Source of the DNA: Candidatus Zhuqueibacterota bacterium
GTDB taxonomy: Bacteria > BS750m-G25
Length of the DNA: 64,000 nt
Direction of reading: 5' to 3'
NCBI GenBank assembly: GCA_016783505.1
Contig: JADHWK010000002.1
Location: 27,154 to 91,153 of the forward strand
Part shown: positions 15,201-24,597 of the stretch, piece after piece
Layout: the number at the start of each line of letters is the position of its first letter
Position numbering within the stretch: the stretch's first letter is position 1
Program-made: the position numbers and the translations under genes
Notes under the pieces: model-generated
What the model was told of the DNA's origin: nothing
The model's input: the letters and a program-made list of their open reading frames with translations, nothing else
Database searches by the model: none

Positions 15201-16040
15201 TCATTTTAACTCTTTCAATTCCGGGGCTGATGCCAACTGGGTTTTCACCCAGATCTCCTGTTTTTTGGGCGGTTGCATGCGGGAACCACCCCTAGAGCCA
15301 CCACTGCCACTACCACCGCGTCGGCCGCCCCCCATGCCACCCCTACCACCACCGCGTTGGCGATCACCCATCCTGATGCCGCCCCACTCCAATCCGAGAC
15401 TGATGGTTTGTCCCGGCTCCGCACCGATGCCATAATCGAAAACATCGCTTTTCTTCAGCGGAACTCTGAATTCATACGTGTAGATATCTTGGGGAGTGGC
15501 AAAGCTAACAGCCGGGCCGCTGGAACCATCAGCGGGAATGTTTATCGCTTGATCCCCTTTTTTGAGGATAACGGTGATTTGATCGGCTCTGGCCCTCCGC
15601 TGCATGAGACGCTCTCTCTGTTCCGGGGTCAGGCTCTCCCAGAATCCGCCCTCGCCAGTCATTCCCGGCCTTTGCATTTGCAAAAGAGGGGGTCCGCCGG
15701 TGTAGCGGATGCCGAAATCCTTCTTCTTTTTCCCGGAATTGTCCAACCACAGGGTCAGGCCGCCCATGCGGATGGCCCGCGCCCATTTAGGGTCGTTGAA
15801 ACGAAAAAGTACGTAGAGGTTTTCGCTATCATTGCACAAACCCAGTAGCACGCCGCTGTCCTCAAAATAGGTAGTGGGCACACCTTCCCATTCCGGCATT
15901 TTACCATCTACCAGCACCGGCTCCGCCGACCAGTGGGTCTGCACCTCCTGGCTTTTGCAACCCGCTAACAGGATTGAGCCAGCGAATATTAATGTGAGGA
16001 GTGCTTTTGCACTCAACGATGTAAAATCCTTGTAAACCAT
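15201..16040 (-). CDS. Lipoprotein with family-9-type carbohydrate-binding (CBM9-like) domain
   Basis: This 279-residue protein starts at ATG 16040, five bases after GGGGTG. The lipobox SILLAG-Cys near residue 28 predicts a lipid-anchored envelope protein. Residues about 40-120 (PVLVDGKMPEWEGVPT, then DSENLYVLFRFND) match CBM9-like/DOMON domains. The C-terminal quarter is a Gly/Arg-rich low-complexity segment, followed by a short basic tail. It is the last gene of the run that begins with the ECF sigma factor at 19459. Ligand unknown. Confidence 0.78.
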   Translation of the reverse strand: MVYKDFTSLSAKALLTLIFAGSILLAGCKSQEVQTHWSAEPVLVDGKMPEWEGVPTTYFEDSGVLLGLCNDSENLYVLFRFNDPKWARAIRMGGLTLWLDNSGKKKKDFGIRYTGGPPLLQMQRPGMTGEGGFWESLTPEQRERLMQRRARADQITVILKKGDQAINIPADGSSGPAVSFATPQDIYTYEFRVPLKKSDVFDYGIGAEPGQTISLGLEWGGIRMGDRQRGGGRGGMGGGRRGGSGSGGSRGGSRMQPPKKQEIWVKTQLASAPELKELK

Positions 16041-16133
16041 TTTTTCACCCCATTCATGACTGATTGAAAAACGGGGGTGACCGGAACGATTGTTCACCCC
16101 CACCGAATGGATACAATTCTTAGAAGCTCCATT

Positions 16134-16916
16134 TTATTTAAGCAAGACCATCCGCTTGGTTAGTGCTTGGGGCCCTGCTTCGATGCGATAGAAATATATC
16201 CCACTGGCTAGTTGGACTCCATTCACATCACGGCCATCCCAGAGCAGGTTGTAACTGCCCGGTGCCTGGTATCCCATCTCATAGGTGCGAATTGTCTGTC
16301 CTTTCATATTATAGATCAAAACCCGCACCCTTTCCCCGGTTTGCAGGGTATAGTTAATCTGGGTCTCGGGGTTGGCGGGATTGGGATGGTTGGATACCCT
16401 GATGATAGTCTTTTTATCCCCCCAACGACCTTGGCCCATTCGCCTACCGCGGCGCCAGCTGCCCGGATCGCGCCACCACAGACCATTTATCTCGTAAACC
16501 ACAATCACATCCGGGTCTGGACTCGTCATCAACCCACCGGTAATCGTCAGCTCCTCACCTTCTGCAGGGCGAGCAGCCCCGTTTCCGGGATCATACCAGG
16601 GTGGTCCAAAGGCCAGGCGATAATCAGCAGCACCATCGCCATCTTCGTCTAAATAATAGCAAACCCGCACCGTACTGGAATCACCAAGGGTATCCAGGAT
16701 TGTGATGCCAGAAACCGTGATCGTTTGTAGCGAATCGGGACGATGCCAATGTCCATGATGACCGCCATGTCCGGGGCCGTGTCCGCTACCATGGCCACCC
16801 CCATGTCCACCTGGGCCACCCCCGTGCTGGGCTAAAACGATGTCGCTCATTCCAGATATGAGAAACACGGAAAGCAATGTTACCAGGATCATGATCGGCA
16901 CTCGAAATCGCTTCAT
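16134..16916 (-). CDS. Secreted His/Gly-rich protein with C-terminal T9SS-type sorting (FlgD-like) domain
   Basis: This 260-residue protein has a signal peptide at 1-29 (ending DIVLAQ). A stretch at 30-59 of alternating Gly, His and Pro (GGHGGGHGSGHGPGHGGHHG) is a likely metal-binding tract. A short central domain follows, with a DEDGDGAADY calcium-like loop. The C-terminus (NHPNPANPETQINYTLQTGE ... ASGIYFYRIEAG ... KRMVLLK) is the type A sorting/FlgD-Ig domain typical of proteins exported by type IX secretion or its relatives in FCB phyla. AGGAGG lies eight bases before the ATG. Its position behind two Spy/CpxP-like genes suggests a metal- or envelope-stress function. Confidence 0.8.
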   Translation of the reverse strand: MKRFRVPIMILVTLLSVFLISGMSDIVLAQHGGGPGGHGGGHGSGHGPGHGGHHGHWHRPDSLQTITVSGITILDTLGDSSTVRVCYYLDEDGDGAADYRLAFGPPWYDPGNGAARPAEGEELTITGGLMTSPDPDVIVVYEINGLWWRDPGSWRRGRRMGQGRWGDKKTIIRVSNHPNPANPETQINYTLQTGERVRVLIYNMKGQTIRTYEMGYQAPGSYNLLWDGRDVNGVQLASGIYFYRIEAGPQALTKRMVLLK

Positions 16917-16926
16917 GGTAGACCTC

Positions 16927-17163
16927 CTATTTTGTTGAAATCATCTTTTTTAAATTCCGCACCTCATTGTAGAACTGGATAAACTCGCTGTTGATGAACT
17001 CTACCTTCAGTTGATCAGTATTCCCATCACACTCGAAAGTAAAGTAAGCCTTTGATTTTTTCTGATCTGATTTGATCAAGCGGTGTCCCTTCATCTTCAG
17101 ATAGGCTGAAAACGGAAGGTCATCGGTGGTGATGTGATTGTTTTTGATTTTATTTGATCTCAT
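16927..17163 (-). CDS. DUF5659 family small protein
   Basis: This 78-residue cytoplasmic-looking protein has the family opening ITTDDLPFSAYLKMKGHRLI, then a strand-rich centre (KAYFTFE) and an amphipathic tail (FIQFYNEVRNLKKM). DUF5659 has no known function. It sits 10 bp upstream of the His-rich protein gene in the same operon and has AGAGG at its start. Confidence 0.75.
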   Translation of the reverse strand: MRSNKIKNNHITTDDLPFSAYLKMKGHRLIKSDQKKSKAYFTFECDGNTDQLKVEFINSEFIQFYNEVRNLKKMISTK

Positions 17164-17283
17164 TGTTATTAACCTCTTTTAACTTGCAGGACAGAGGTCC
17201 TTCTCCGTTTCCCATTCCAAGATCTTTCAACACTTCCCGGCGGGCTTGTATAATTTGACGTCATCTGGTATAGAAGTGGTCTA

Positions 17284-17766
17284 TTACCACCTCCCACCGC
17301 CCACGCGACCATGTCGCCCATCAGGTCCGGGTCGACCCCGATGTCCCAAGCCGAAGCCCTTGCTGTCGAAATAAACCCGCTGTTCTTCGGTTAAGATCCT
17401 GCGGACGGCCTGGTGGTGAGCCACCTTTTTCTTCATCATCCTGGTCCGCAGCCTGCTGATGTCGTCAATGAGTTTGTTGATGGCCTTCTCATCGGTTTTA
17501 TTGGCGGTCATCAGGGTCCTGAGCCGAGCCCGCTTTTCCCCGATTTCATTCTTCAGGGGCAAACCTTCTTTCATAAAGTCCACCCTCATTCCCCGGATCT
17601 TGGCCTCTTGTTCTTCCGTCAGGTCGGGGATATTCATCCGATCCCAACTCGGGCGTGGACCCAAACCCATTCCACAGGGGCCTTTTCCCAGCCCCTGGGC
17701 CAAAACCGGCCCTACGGCCAACGTCAACACCAGCAACCCTGCCAGCATTCCCATGGACTTTTTCAT
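17284..17766 (-). CDS. Spy/CpxP-like periplasmic protein
   Basis: This 160-residue protein has a signal peptide at 1-23 (VGPVLAQ). The helical core contains two LTEEQ-type motifs (LTEEQEAKIRGM near 54 and ILTEEQRVYF near 124), the hallmark of Spy/CpxP/CnrX-like stress chaperones and metal sensors. The C-terminus is Gly/His/Arg-rich. It has a strong AGGAGG ribosome site. It lies in the sigma/anti-sigma operon with a second homologue directly upstream. Confidence 0.82.
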   Translation of the reverse strand: MKKSMGMLAGLLVLTLAVGPVLAQGLGKGPCGMGLGPRPSWDRMNIPDLTEEQEAKIRGMRVDFMKEGLPLKNEIGEKRARLRTLMTANKTDEKAINKLIDDISRLRTRMMKKKVAHHQAVRRILTEEQRVYFDSKGFGLGHRGRPGPDGRHGRVGGGRW

Positions 17767-17824
17767 TTTACCTTCCTCCTTTCAGGTTTAATGTAAAATT
17801 TTGGTAAAAATGTGAACTAAAGAT

Positions 17825-18352
17825 TTACCATGGAGAGTTATATTCTTTAGGTGGTGGATACCCTCTACCCATCCGGCCCGGTCCCCGACCCCGGCGGTGG
17901 GGCATCATCCGGCCATGACGGAAGCGATCTTTAAACAGGGTAAAGAACTCCTCCCGCTGCTGGGGGGTGAGGATATTTCTCATTTTTACGGTTTTTCTGA
18001 TAGCCCTTTTTTCCAACTTTGCCTGAAGGGCGGCGATCTCATCCAGTTTCCGGTCTATTGTTAATGAATCGGATTCCGCATTTCTCAGAAGGTCAATCAG
18101 TTCTCCTCGCTTCTGATGAAGTTGATCCCGCAGCCCGGATAAATCAGCCCGAAAAGTCCCCCACATATCTTCCATCCGGGCGATCTGGGAATCAGTCAGT
18201 TTCAGCGGACCGCGCTCCCAGCCCCGCCCCCAGAAGGGGCGTTTTACCCTTGGTCGGGATTCCCTCCACCAATGGTAACCAATAGTGCCAACAGCGGCCA
18301 GGTTGACAGCCAGCGAAAAGATCAACACGATCAAAAGCCAATTTTTCTTCAT
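17825..18352 (-). CDS. Membrane-anchored Spy/CnrX-like heavy-metal-resistance sensor protein
   Basis: This 175-residue protein has an uncleaved N-terminal helix (residues 5-25), a basic linker, then a periplasmic helical hairpin with LTDSQIARMEDM and ILTPQQREEFFTLF. These two motifs define the Spy/CpxP and CnrX family. The tail is rich in Arg, Gly and Pro. It directly follows the anti-sigma gene (9-bp gap), an arrangement seen where the periplasmic sensor modulates the anti-sigma factor, as CnrX does in the CnrYXH system. That role is inferred. Confidence 0.8.
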   Translation of the reverse strand: MKKNWLLIVLIFSLAVNLAAVGTIGYHWWRESRPRVKRPFWGRGWERGPLKLTDSQIARMEDMWGTFRADLSGLRDQLHQKRGELIDLLRNAESDSLTIDRKLDEIAALQAKLEKRAIRKTVKMRNILTPQQREEFFTLFKDRFRHGRMMPHRRGRGPGRMGRGYPPPKEYNSPW

Positions 18353-18361
18353 GTTCTTCCT

Positions 18362-18838
18362 CTATTGTTGATTCGTTTGGGTTAAGGCAAGCAGTGTTTC
18401 CCCTAAGGATCCTTCAGGAATATCATCCAGGGTACCCAGCCCCAGGACGTTGACAAATTCCACCTCAGGACTTTCCAGCACCCGGGACTCAAAAGCGGTG
18501 GAATACAACCTATTACCAAAATGAATTCCGATGACTAACCCCACGATTAAAACGGCGGTAACCGCCGCCGGTACAACATACCGATCAATTAACCCTTCCC
18601 AAAAAGGCACAGGACTGGGTTTTTCTGCAACCCTTTTTCGGACCTTTTCCCAGAGAAAAGGGGTGGGTTCTACCCGCTCCCACGTTCCCAGAAGGTCCCA
18701 GACCCCCTGAAGCTCCTGGACCTCGGCAGCGCATCGGGGACAGAACTTGAGGTGATCCGAAATCCTTTTACCCTCCTCTTCGGGCAACTCACCGTCCAAG
18801 TAAGCGGACAGCCTCTTTTTGATAAATCGGCACTTCAT
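18362..18838 (-). CDS. Anti-sigma factor, zinc-finger (zf-HC2) type
   Basis: This 158-residue protein has a zinc-binding anti-sigma domain at 1-40 with Cys3 and the H-x3-C-x2-C motif HLKFCPRC. A single membrane helix lies at about 90-108 (AAVTAVLIVGLVIGIHFG), and the remaining ~50 residues are periplasmic. Such proteins hold their cognate ECF sigma factor at the membrane until a signal arrives. The gene follows the sigma gene by 54 bp and precedes the Spy-like sensor. Confidence 0.88.
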   Translation of the reverse strand: MKCRFIKKRLSAYLDGELPEEEGKRISDHLKFCPRCAAEVQELQGVWDLLGTWERVEPTPFLWEKVRKRVAEKPSPVPFWEGLIDRYVVPAAVTAVLIVGLVIGIHFGNRLYSTAFESRVLESPEVEFVNVLGLGTLDDIPEGSLGETLLALTQTNQQ

Positions 18839-18892
18839 GGGTTTTTTCCTCTTTCTGTTAACTTAGACACAGTAGATGCCAAAAACTTTCGT

Positions 18893-19459
18893 TTATGTCA
18901 ATAGTGGGGACAGTTTTTTCCTGAGGTTCAGTTTGGCCCGGTGAATCAGGGACTCTACTGCTGAAAGAGAGGTATTCATCACCCCGGCGATTTCTTTGTA
19001 GGACAAACCCTCGTAACGGTGCAGGATGATAGCAGTTCGCTGCTTCTTGGGTAAAGCGTGCAGGGCTTTCTTTACGCTCTCCTCTTTTTCCTTCTTCATA
19101 AGTTGGGCATCCGGTTCGCCGTCCGAAGGAGCGGGGAAGTCGTTAAGTTGGGATTCTTTAGTGGAAACACAATCCAGGGGAAAAAATAACCGGGTCCGCT
19201 TGCGTAAGACGTTTAACGAAAGATTAATGGCAATACGATAGAGCCAGGTGGAAACTTTGGCCTCGTGTCTGAAGCTGCCGGCGGAGTGATAGGCTTTGAT
19301 GAAAACATCCTGGGTAATGTCCTCAGCATCATGGCGACTTTCCAGCATTCGATAGGCTACATTAAACACCATAGACTGATATTTCCGTACCAAATCCTGG
19401 AAAGCAGTTTGATCCCCGGCGGCGATCCGGGTTAGATATTCCGATTCAATCCCTGACAT
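18893..19459 (-). CDS. ECF-type RNA polymerase sigma factor
   Basis: This 188-residue protein has sigma region 2 (YQSMVFNVAYRMLESRHDAE, then DITQDVFIKAYH) and region 4 (LPKKQRTAIILHRYEGLSYK, then EIAGVMNTSLSAVESLIHRA) joined by a variable linker, as in the RpoE/SigW group. It heads a minus-strand gene set encoding its anti-sigma factor, two Spy-like proteins, DUF5659, a His-rich exported protein and a CBM9-like lipoprotein. Upstream, at about 19555-19570, GGTATAATACC gives a -10-like TATAAT on the minus strand, though no strong -35 was seen. Envelope or metal stress is the likely cue. Confidence 0.92.
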   Translation of the reverse strand: MSGIESEYLTRIAAGDQTAFQDLVRKYQSMVFNVAYRMLESRHDAEDITQDVFIKAYHSAGSFRHEAKVSTWLYRIAINLSLNVLRKRTRLFFPLDCVSTKESQLNDFPAPSDGEPDAQLMKKEKEESVKKALHALPKKQRTAIILHRYEGLSYKEIAGVMNTSLSAVESLIHRAKLNLRKKLSPLLT

Positions 19460-19786
19460 TAAAATAGGTCCTGCACCCCATATGTAAATGAGACAAACGA
19501 ATCCTCGTTAGGTTTAATTAACTATAAAAGCCCAAATTGGTAAGGATTGCCATATGGTATTATACCAAAAAGGGGAAAGTGAGTTAATTTGGGGTATCCT
19601 AAGGATTAGACAAGGAAAGGGGCCAAAACTTTCGGATGGTGATCGAGAACACTGAGGTGTGAACAAATTATGCTTTTTATCGTTTAATCCAGGGAAACAG
19701 GGCAGCGCTATCCTTACCGGTCCCTTTGTGGGTCTTTGATAGGTGACCCCCCAATTCCTAAAATCTTATTGAGCAAGACGTCCTGT

Positions 19787-19825
19787 AAAAAAGGCGACTA
19801 ACTTGAAATGTCAATCGCTTTTTTT
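19787..19825 (-). terminator. Terminator downstream of the TonB receptor gene
   Basis: Complementary arms AAAAAAGGCGA (19787-19797) and TCGCTTTTTTT (19815-19825) surround a 17-nt loop. On the minus strand the stem ends in a T-run, about 90 bases after the receptor stop codon. The rest of 19460-19915 shows no gene. Confidence 0.6.
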
Positions 19826-19915
19826 GGTTATTCACTGCCTGATATAACCTTCAATTGGTACAGAACCGACTTTATCTTATTAGCATCATTATTAGTATAT
19901 TTGGCTAAATCACCA

Positions 19916-22312
19916 TTAAAACTCGAAACTGACCCCACCGACCGGCAGAATGCTAAACTGATAGACGGTATTCCGGGCCCCATCAACATTGTATTCATAA
20001 AAGGCTATGTTACGGCGATTGTAAGCGTTTTCTAAGTCCAAATAAACTACAATGTTCCAGTTTTTGAAATGGTAACGGTTATCGAACCGGATGTCCAACC
20101 GGTGATAGGGTGGGTAGCGCTGGGAGTTTATTTCTCCGTCAACCCAGACGGAGTCACGGGTTACCGGGTCAAATTCCCAATCTTTAGGGGTATAGGGCAG
20201 TCCCCCCAGGTATCGCCAGCGGAAGGCCAGCTCCAGTTCGTCCCCCCCAATGGGAAGCACGTGGGTCAGGAATCCCAGGGGAGAACTCTGCCATTTCTTA
20301 TACCAATCGAATCTTTTAAAACAGGTTTTGACCCCAAATATATAGGTGAACACATGGCGGAAATCGTAATCCCAATTGAATTCTCTTACCTGCGCATCTT
20401 CCCGGGGGTCCTGGGCCCGTGATATACCGTAGGAATAACTAATAGTCCCATAATAATTTTTAACCAATTTCTGCTGCAAGAAGAACTCTATTCCCCGGGA
20501 GAATCCCTCTCCCTCATTCACCAATTTCCAGGAGCGAAAGGTATCGTCCGAACTTAAAAACTGCTCCCCTATCAGAATATCATTGTAGAGCTTCCAATAA
20601 GCCTCGATGCTTCCCAATAGTCCCTCGCCCAGCAGATGTTCAAACCCGAGGACAAAATGCCGACAATGGTGGTTTTTGACGGTGCGGTTTCCCCCATTTG
20701 GATCCTGGGTGTAATAATAGTAGGGGGGAGTCTGATAAAACTCCCCGTAGACTGCATTTATGCTTGTCAAGTTTGAAAGATGATAGGTTAATCCCAGTCG
20801 GGGGCTTAAGTTTTTTCTCCGGCTGTAATCGAAATAATCATGTCGTAACCCCAGGTTGAGCATTAGCTTTTCCACCGGCCTCCACTTAAACTGGATGTAG
20901 ACAGCGGATTTGAAGGATTTTATTCGGTCGTTGGTATCGTGGGCGGGGGTAATTACCGTGGTATCAGCGTTAGTGTTGCCGCTAAAATAATATTCAGTGG
21001 TATCAGCTCCCCACCAGATTTCATGATCGAACCGAACGGGTTTATAAGATATGCCCCATCCCATTTCATTGCGTCTGGAGAATTGGTAGGTAAAATCAGC
21101 CTTGGCGGTATATTCTATTTCGATTGATTTGTTGTCATAAACGACCGTTCCATCCTCCTCATCGACCATAGTGTCCCAGAAGTTGAGGGATTTGGAAATG
21201 GTGAACAGGGAATATCCCTTTTTGCTCCACAGGGACTTCCAGGTCAGCCCCAAGGCGTATTGATGTGAACGGGCCTCCACCCTGTTGGCCCCACGGGAGT
21301 AGGCCCCTTCCTCTTCAATTTTTATATAGTCGCTACCGTAAATACCGTTGAATATTAGCCAATTTCTGGGCCCCAGATCGTAGACGGCCTTTCCCTGGGT
21401 ATCCCAGTAGTGGGGCACGGCGGTCAACCCGATGGGGCTTAAGATCAGGTCCAAGTAGCTCTTGCGGGCTGAGAAAAGCCACGAGCCTCTGCCGTTAGCT
21501 AAAGGCCCTTCAAAGGTTCCTCCGGCCCCAGCCATGCTCAGGTTCAGATCCCCCACCAGCCGCTCCCGGTTACCCTCCCTCAGGGAAATATCCAATACCG
21601 AGGAGAGTTTGTCCCCGTACTTAGCGGGAAACCCCCCGGTAATAAAATCTATCTCCTGGATGAAATCGGTGTTAATCATGTTGATGGGACCCCCGGTGCC
21701 CCCCTGGTATCCAAAGTGATTGGAATTGGGAATTTCGATATTATCCAGCAGGGTCAGATTCTCAATGGGGCTGCCCCCCCGGACGATGATTTCGTTGTTC
21801 TGATCGTTGGAGTTGGCCACGCTGGGCAGGGCCTGGATCACCCGCTGCACATCCTCAGCGGCCCCGGGGGCGCGGCGAATCTCCTCATAGTTGAGACTGC
21901 GGCTGGAAGTAAAGGCATCATTGGTCTTGGAAAAATAATTGGCGGTAATGGTGACCTCTTCCCCCCTTAAAATCTCCCCGGCCATCTGGACAACCAGCGT
22001 GGTGGCCCTATTAGGATTAACGATGACGTCGGTCTTGACCACGGGACGATAACCCATCATCATCACTTTCACGTTGTAGCTTCCCGCGGGAACGTTTTCA
22101 ACCACAAACTTTCCGTCCGGCCCCGTGGCCGCCCCCATGGGGGTGTCCATCAAGATCACGTTGGCAAAGGGCAGGGGCTGCTGGGTGGATCGGTCCCTGA
22201 TGATCCCTTTAAGGGACCCCACAGGCCTTTCCTCTTCCTGACCAAAAGCCGGATTAAGGAGAAAAATGATGGCCATAGCTAACGAAAAAAAAGAATGTGA
22301 GTTTTTCATCAT
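19916..22312 (-). CDS. TonB-dependent outer-membrane receptor with N-terminal carboxypeptidase-regulatory-like domain
   Basis: The protein has about 798 residues. After a signal peptide (ending NPAFGQ) comes a CarboxypepD-regulatory-like domain (GSLKGIIRDRSTQQPLPFAN, then GPDGKFVVENVPAGSYNVKV). The plug follows with VQRVIQALPSVAN and IIVRGGSPIENLTLLDNIEI, and then a 22-strand-type barrel ending in an aromatic strand (PVGGVSFEF). The domain order is that of SusC/RagA-like and related FCB receptors, but no SusD homologue is adjacent. Substrate unknown. ATG 22312 is preferred over the upstream GTG because GAGGGGTG precedes it. It follows the RNase R gene by 17 bp. Confidence 0.88.
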   Translation of the reverse strand: MMKNSHSFFSLAMAIIFLLNPAFGQEEERPVGSLKGIIRDRSTQQPLPFANVILMDTPMGAATGPDGKFVVENVPAGSYNVKVMMMGYRPVVKTDVIVNPNRATTLVVQMAGEILRGEEVTITANYFSKTNDAFTSSRSLNYEEIRRAPGAAEDVQRVIQALPSVANSNDQNNEIIVRGGSPIENLTLLDNIEIPNSNHFGYQGGTGGPINMINTDFIQEIDFITGGFPAKYGDKLSSVLDISLREGNRERLVGDLNLSMAGAGGTFEGPLANGRGSWLFSARKSYLDLILSPIGLTAVPHYWDTQGKAVYDLGPRNWLIFNGIYGSDYIKIEEEGAYSRGANRVEARSHQYALGLTWKSLWSKKGYSLFTISKSLNFWDTMVDEEDGTVVYDNKSIEIEYTAKADFTYQFSRRNEMGWGISYKPVRFDHEIWWGADTTEYYFSGNTNADTTVITPAHDTNDRIKSFKSAVYIQFKWRPVEKLMLNLGLRHDYFDYSRRKNLSPRLGLTYHLSNLTSINAVYGEFYQTPPYYYYTQDPNGGNRTVKNHHCRHFVLGFEHLLGEGLLGSIEAYWKLYNDILIGEQFLSSDDTFRSWKLVNEGEGFSRGIEFFLQQKLVKNYYGTISYSYGISRAQDPREDAQVREFNWDYDFRHVFTYIFGVKTCFKRFDWYKKWQSSPLGFLTHVLPIGGDELELAFRWRYLGGLPYTPKDWEFDPVTRDSVWVDGEINSQRYPPYHRLDIRFDNRYHFKNWNIVVYLDLENAYNRRNIAFYEYNVDGARNTVYQFSILPVGGVSFEF

Positions 22313-22329
22313 CTTCACCCCTCATTACT

Positions 22330-24456
22330 CTATTCCGATAGTGCAAAATCCACCGTGCGGGTATTCTTATCCACCCGCACCACCCTGACTTTCACGTGAT
22401 CCCCCAGCCGATAGCGGTTCCCGAATGTCCTTCCCACCAGCGTTAATCGCTTCTCATCAAAGACGTAATAATCATCTTTCAGGTCGGTGATGTGTACCAA
22501 CCCTTCGACTAAAAGTTCCGTGATCTCCACAAAGATGCCGAATGCCACCACCCCGGAGATAATCCCTTTGTATACTTCACCGATGTGATCTTTGAGGTAT
22601 TCAATCTGTTTCAATTTTATGGACATCCTTTCTGCTTCCACAGCTCGGATCTCCATCTCCGTTGAGTGGTTGCAGATGGGCTTTAGGCTCTGTCCGATGG
22701 CTCTTTTTCGTTCCGGTTGGACGGGGTTTTCATATTGGGCCAGCAGCCGGTGGACCATTAGATCGGGATAGCGCCTGATGGGGGAGGTAAAATGGGTATA
22801 GTGCTTGAAGGCGAGCCCAAAGTGCCCGCTGTTTTTGGGGCTGTAGATGGCTTTCATCATGGACCGGAGGGCCACCTCCTCAATGACCACTTTCTCCTCG
22901 GTGCGCTTTATTTTCCGCAGGAATTGCTGAAAGTCCATCGGGGTGACCGGGTCTTTATGGTTAAAGGTGTAACCCATTGCCCGCACGAACGCTGAGAACT
23001 GCTCCAATTTTTTGTCACTCGGCCGTTCGTGCACCCGGTAGACAAAGGGAAGGCGTTCATTTCTGCGCTTTCGGGCGATGTATTCGGTTACCGTGCGGTT
23101 GGCCAGCAGCATAAACTCCTCGATCAGCCGGTGACTCTCCAGCCGCTCCCTGTGCCTGATTTCTGTCGGTCTCCCATTCCCATCCAGGGTGATCTTCACC
23201 TCAGGAAGGTCAAAGTCCATGCTGCCCCGGTAAACCCGCTTCTTCAAGAGCGTCTGACTTAGCTGATACATCCTTCGGATCGCTTCATAAAATTCTCGGT
23301 CTGGATCCCCCTGTGATGGTCCTTCGCCCCTTTTAACCGCATCAATAATCTTCTGCACCTCCTCATAGGTGAACCTCCTCCGGCTGCGGATGACCGATTT
23401 ACGGATCGCATAATCCAGCAGGTCTCCTTCGGTATTTAGCTTCATGATAACCGAATAGGTGAGTCGTTTCTCGTTGGGTTTAAGACTGCATAGCTCATTA
23501 GAGAGCCTCTCCGGCAGCATAGGGACCACCCCATCAACCAAGTAGACGCTGGTGCCCCGCTTAAGCGCCTCCTGATCTACAACGTTCCCTGCCAGCACGT
23601 AATGGCCCACGTCGGCAATGTGGGCACCCAGTTCGATCTCACCATTCCCCAGTCTCTCTATCGAGACGGCATCGTCGAAGTCCCGGGCGTCCTCGGGGTC
23701 AATGGTGAAGATTACCTTATCGGTCAGATCCAGCCTGCCGGCCGCTCCCGGGTCCTCCACCAGCCCATCGCCCATCATGTCCACCTCCTGGAGAACATCA
23801 GGGGGAAAGGTAGTGGGAATGGCAAAATGGCGGATGACCACTTGAAAGTCCAGGGCCGGGTCATCGGCCTCACCTAAGACTTCTGTCACCTCCCCCTGGA
23901 GTGGCCTGTGGGATGACCCCCAGTCCACCACCTTCACCACCACCCGCTGACCGGTCTCTGCTCCGGCGGATTTCCCCTCTGGGATGAAGATGTCCGGGCA
24001 CTTTATATTGTCCGGAAAAAACAGCCCAAAGTTTCCTTCCTTCCGATATATGCCCACAAACTCCATGCGGGTTCGTTCCATCACCTGAACAACCTTACCC
24101 TCGGGAGCCTGGCCCTGCCGGCGGGCGAAGAGGGCCACCTGAACCCGATCCTCGGGAAAGGCACCCCCGAGATTTCGTCGGGGTATGAATACGTCCTCGC
24201 CCCCGTCGTCCCGGATCAAAAACCCATAGCCCTGGGTTTTCAAGTGGACCTTGCCGGTCACCAAATTGACCCGCTGGGAGAGGCCGTACCTTCCCCCCCG
24301 AAACCGCAACACCCGGCCCTCCCCCTCCAGTCCGGCCAGGGCATCCCGAAAATCGGCATATTGCCCAGGGTTCAGTTTCAATTCCCGGAACAGATCCCGT
24401 TTACGGAAGGTGCGATCAGGATGGAGTTTTAAAAATTTGACGATTTTTTCTTTCAA
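22330..24456 (-). CDS. rnr: Ribonuclease R (RNase II/R family 3'-5' exoribonuclease)
   Basis: This protein of about 708 residues has the full RNase R order: N-terminal winged helix (to about residue 60), cold-shock/OB domains, and the RNB catalytic domain with its aspartate cluster in IDPEDARDFDDAVS. Then come HFGLAFKHYTHFTSPIRRYP in the substrate channel, and a C-terminal S1 domain (GIISGVVAFGIFVEITELLV). It degrades structured RNA processively. The start is uncertain: TTG 24456 has GAAGGTGG upstream, and a further in-frame TTG lies at 24468. The usual basic C-terminal tail of the enterobacterial enzyme is absent. Confidence 0.93.
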   Translation of the reverse strand: MKEKIVKFLKLHPDRTFRKRDLFRELKLNPGQYADFRDALAGLEGEGRVLRFRGGRYGLSQRVNLVTGKVHLKTQGYGFLIRDDGGEDVFIPRRNLGGAFPEDRVQVALFARRQGQAPEGKVVQVMERTRMEFVGIYRKEGNFGLFFPDNIKCPDIFIPEGKSAGAETGQRVVVKVVDWGSSHRPLQGEVTEVLGEADDPALDFQVVIRHFAIPTTFPPDVLQEVDMMGDGLVEDPGAAGRLDLTDKVIFTIDPEDARDFDDAVSIERLGNGEIELGAHIADVGHYVLAGNVVDQEALKRGTSVYLVDGVVPMLPERLSNELCSLKPNEKRLTYSVIMKLNTEGDLLDYAIRKSVIRSRRRFTYEEVQKIIDAVKRGEGPSQGDPDREFYEAIRRMYQLSQTLLKKRVYRGSMDFDLPEVKITLDGNGRPTEIRHRERLESHRLIEEFMLLANRTVTEYIARKRRNERLPFVYRVHERPSDKKLEQFSAFVRAMGYTFNHKDPVTPMDFQQFLRKIKRTEEKVVIEEVALRSMMKAIYSPKNSGHFGLAFKHYTHFTSPIRRYPDLMVHRLLAQYENPVQPERKRAIGQSLKPICNHSTEMEIRAVEAERMSIKLKQIEYLKDHIGEVYKGIISGVVAFGIFVEITELLVEGLVHITDLKDDYYVFDEKRLTLVGRTFGNRYRLGDHVKVRVVRVDKNTRTVDFALSE

Positions 24457-24597
24457 TGCCACCTTCAAAAAAAGAACAGAACTCCTTAAGGACTACTGAA
24501 ATATTGGTCAACAGCCTGAAATAAAAGTCAAAACAATAGATGCATAAGTGATCTATCTTTCGCCATATTCCATTTCAAGCAACAATGCCAATGTCCT

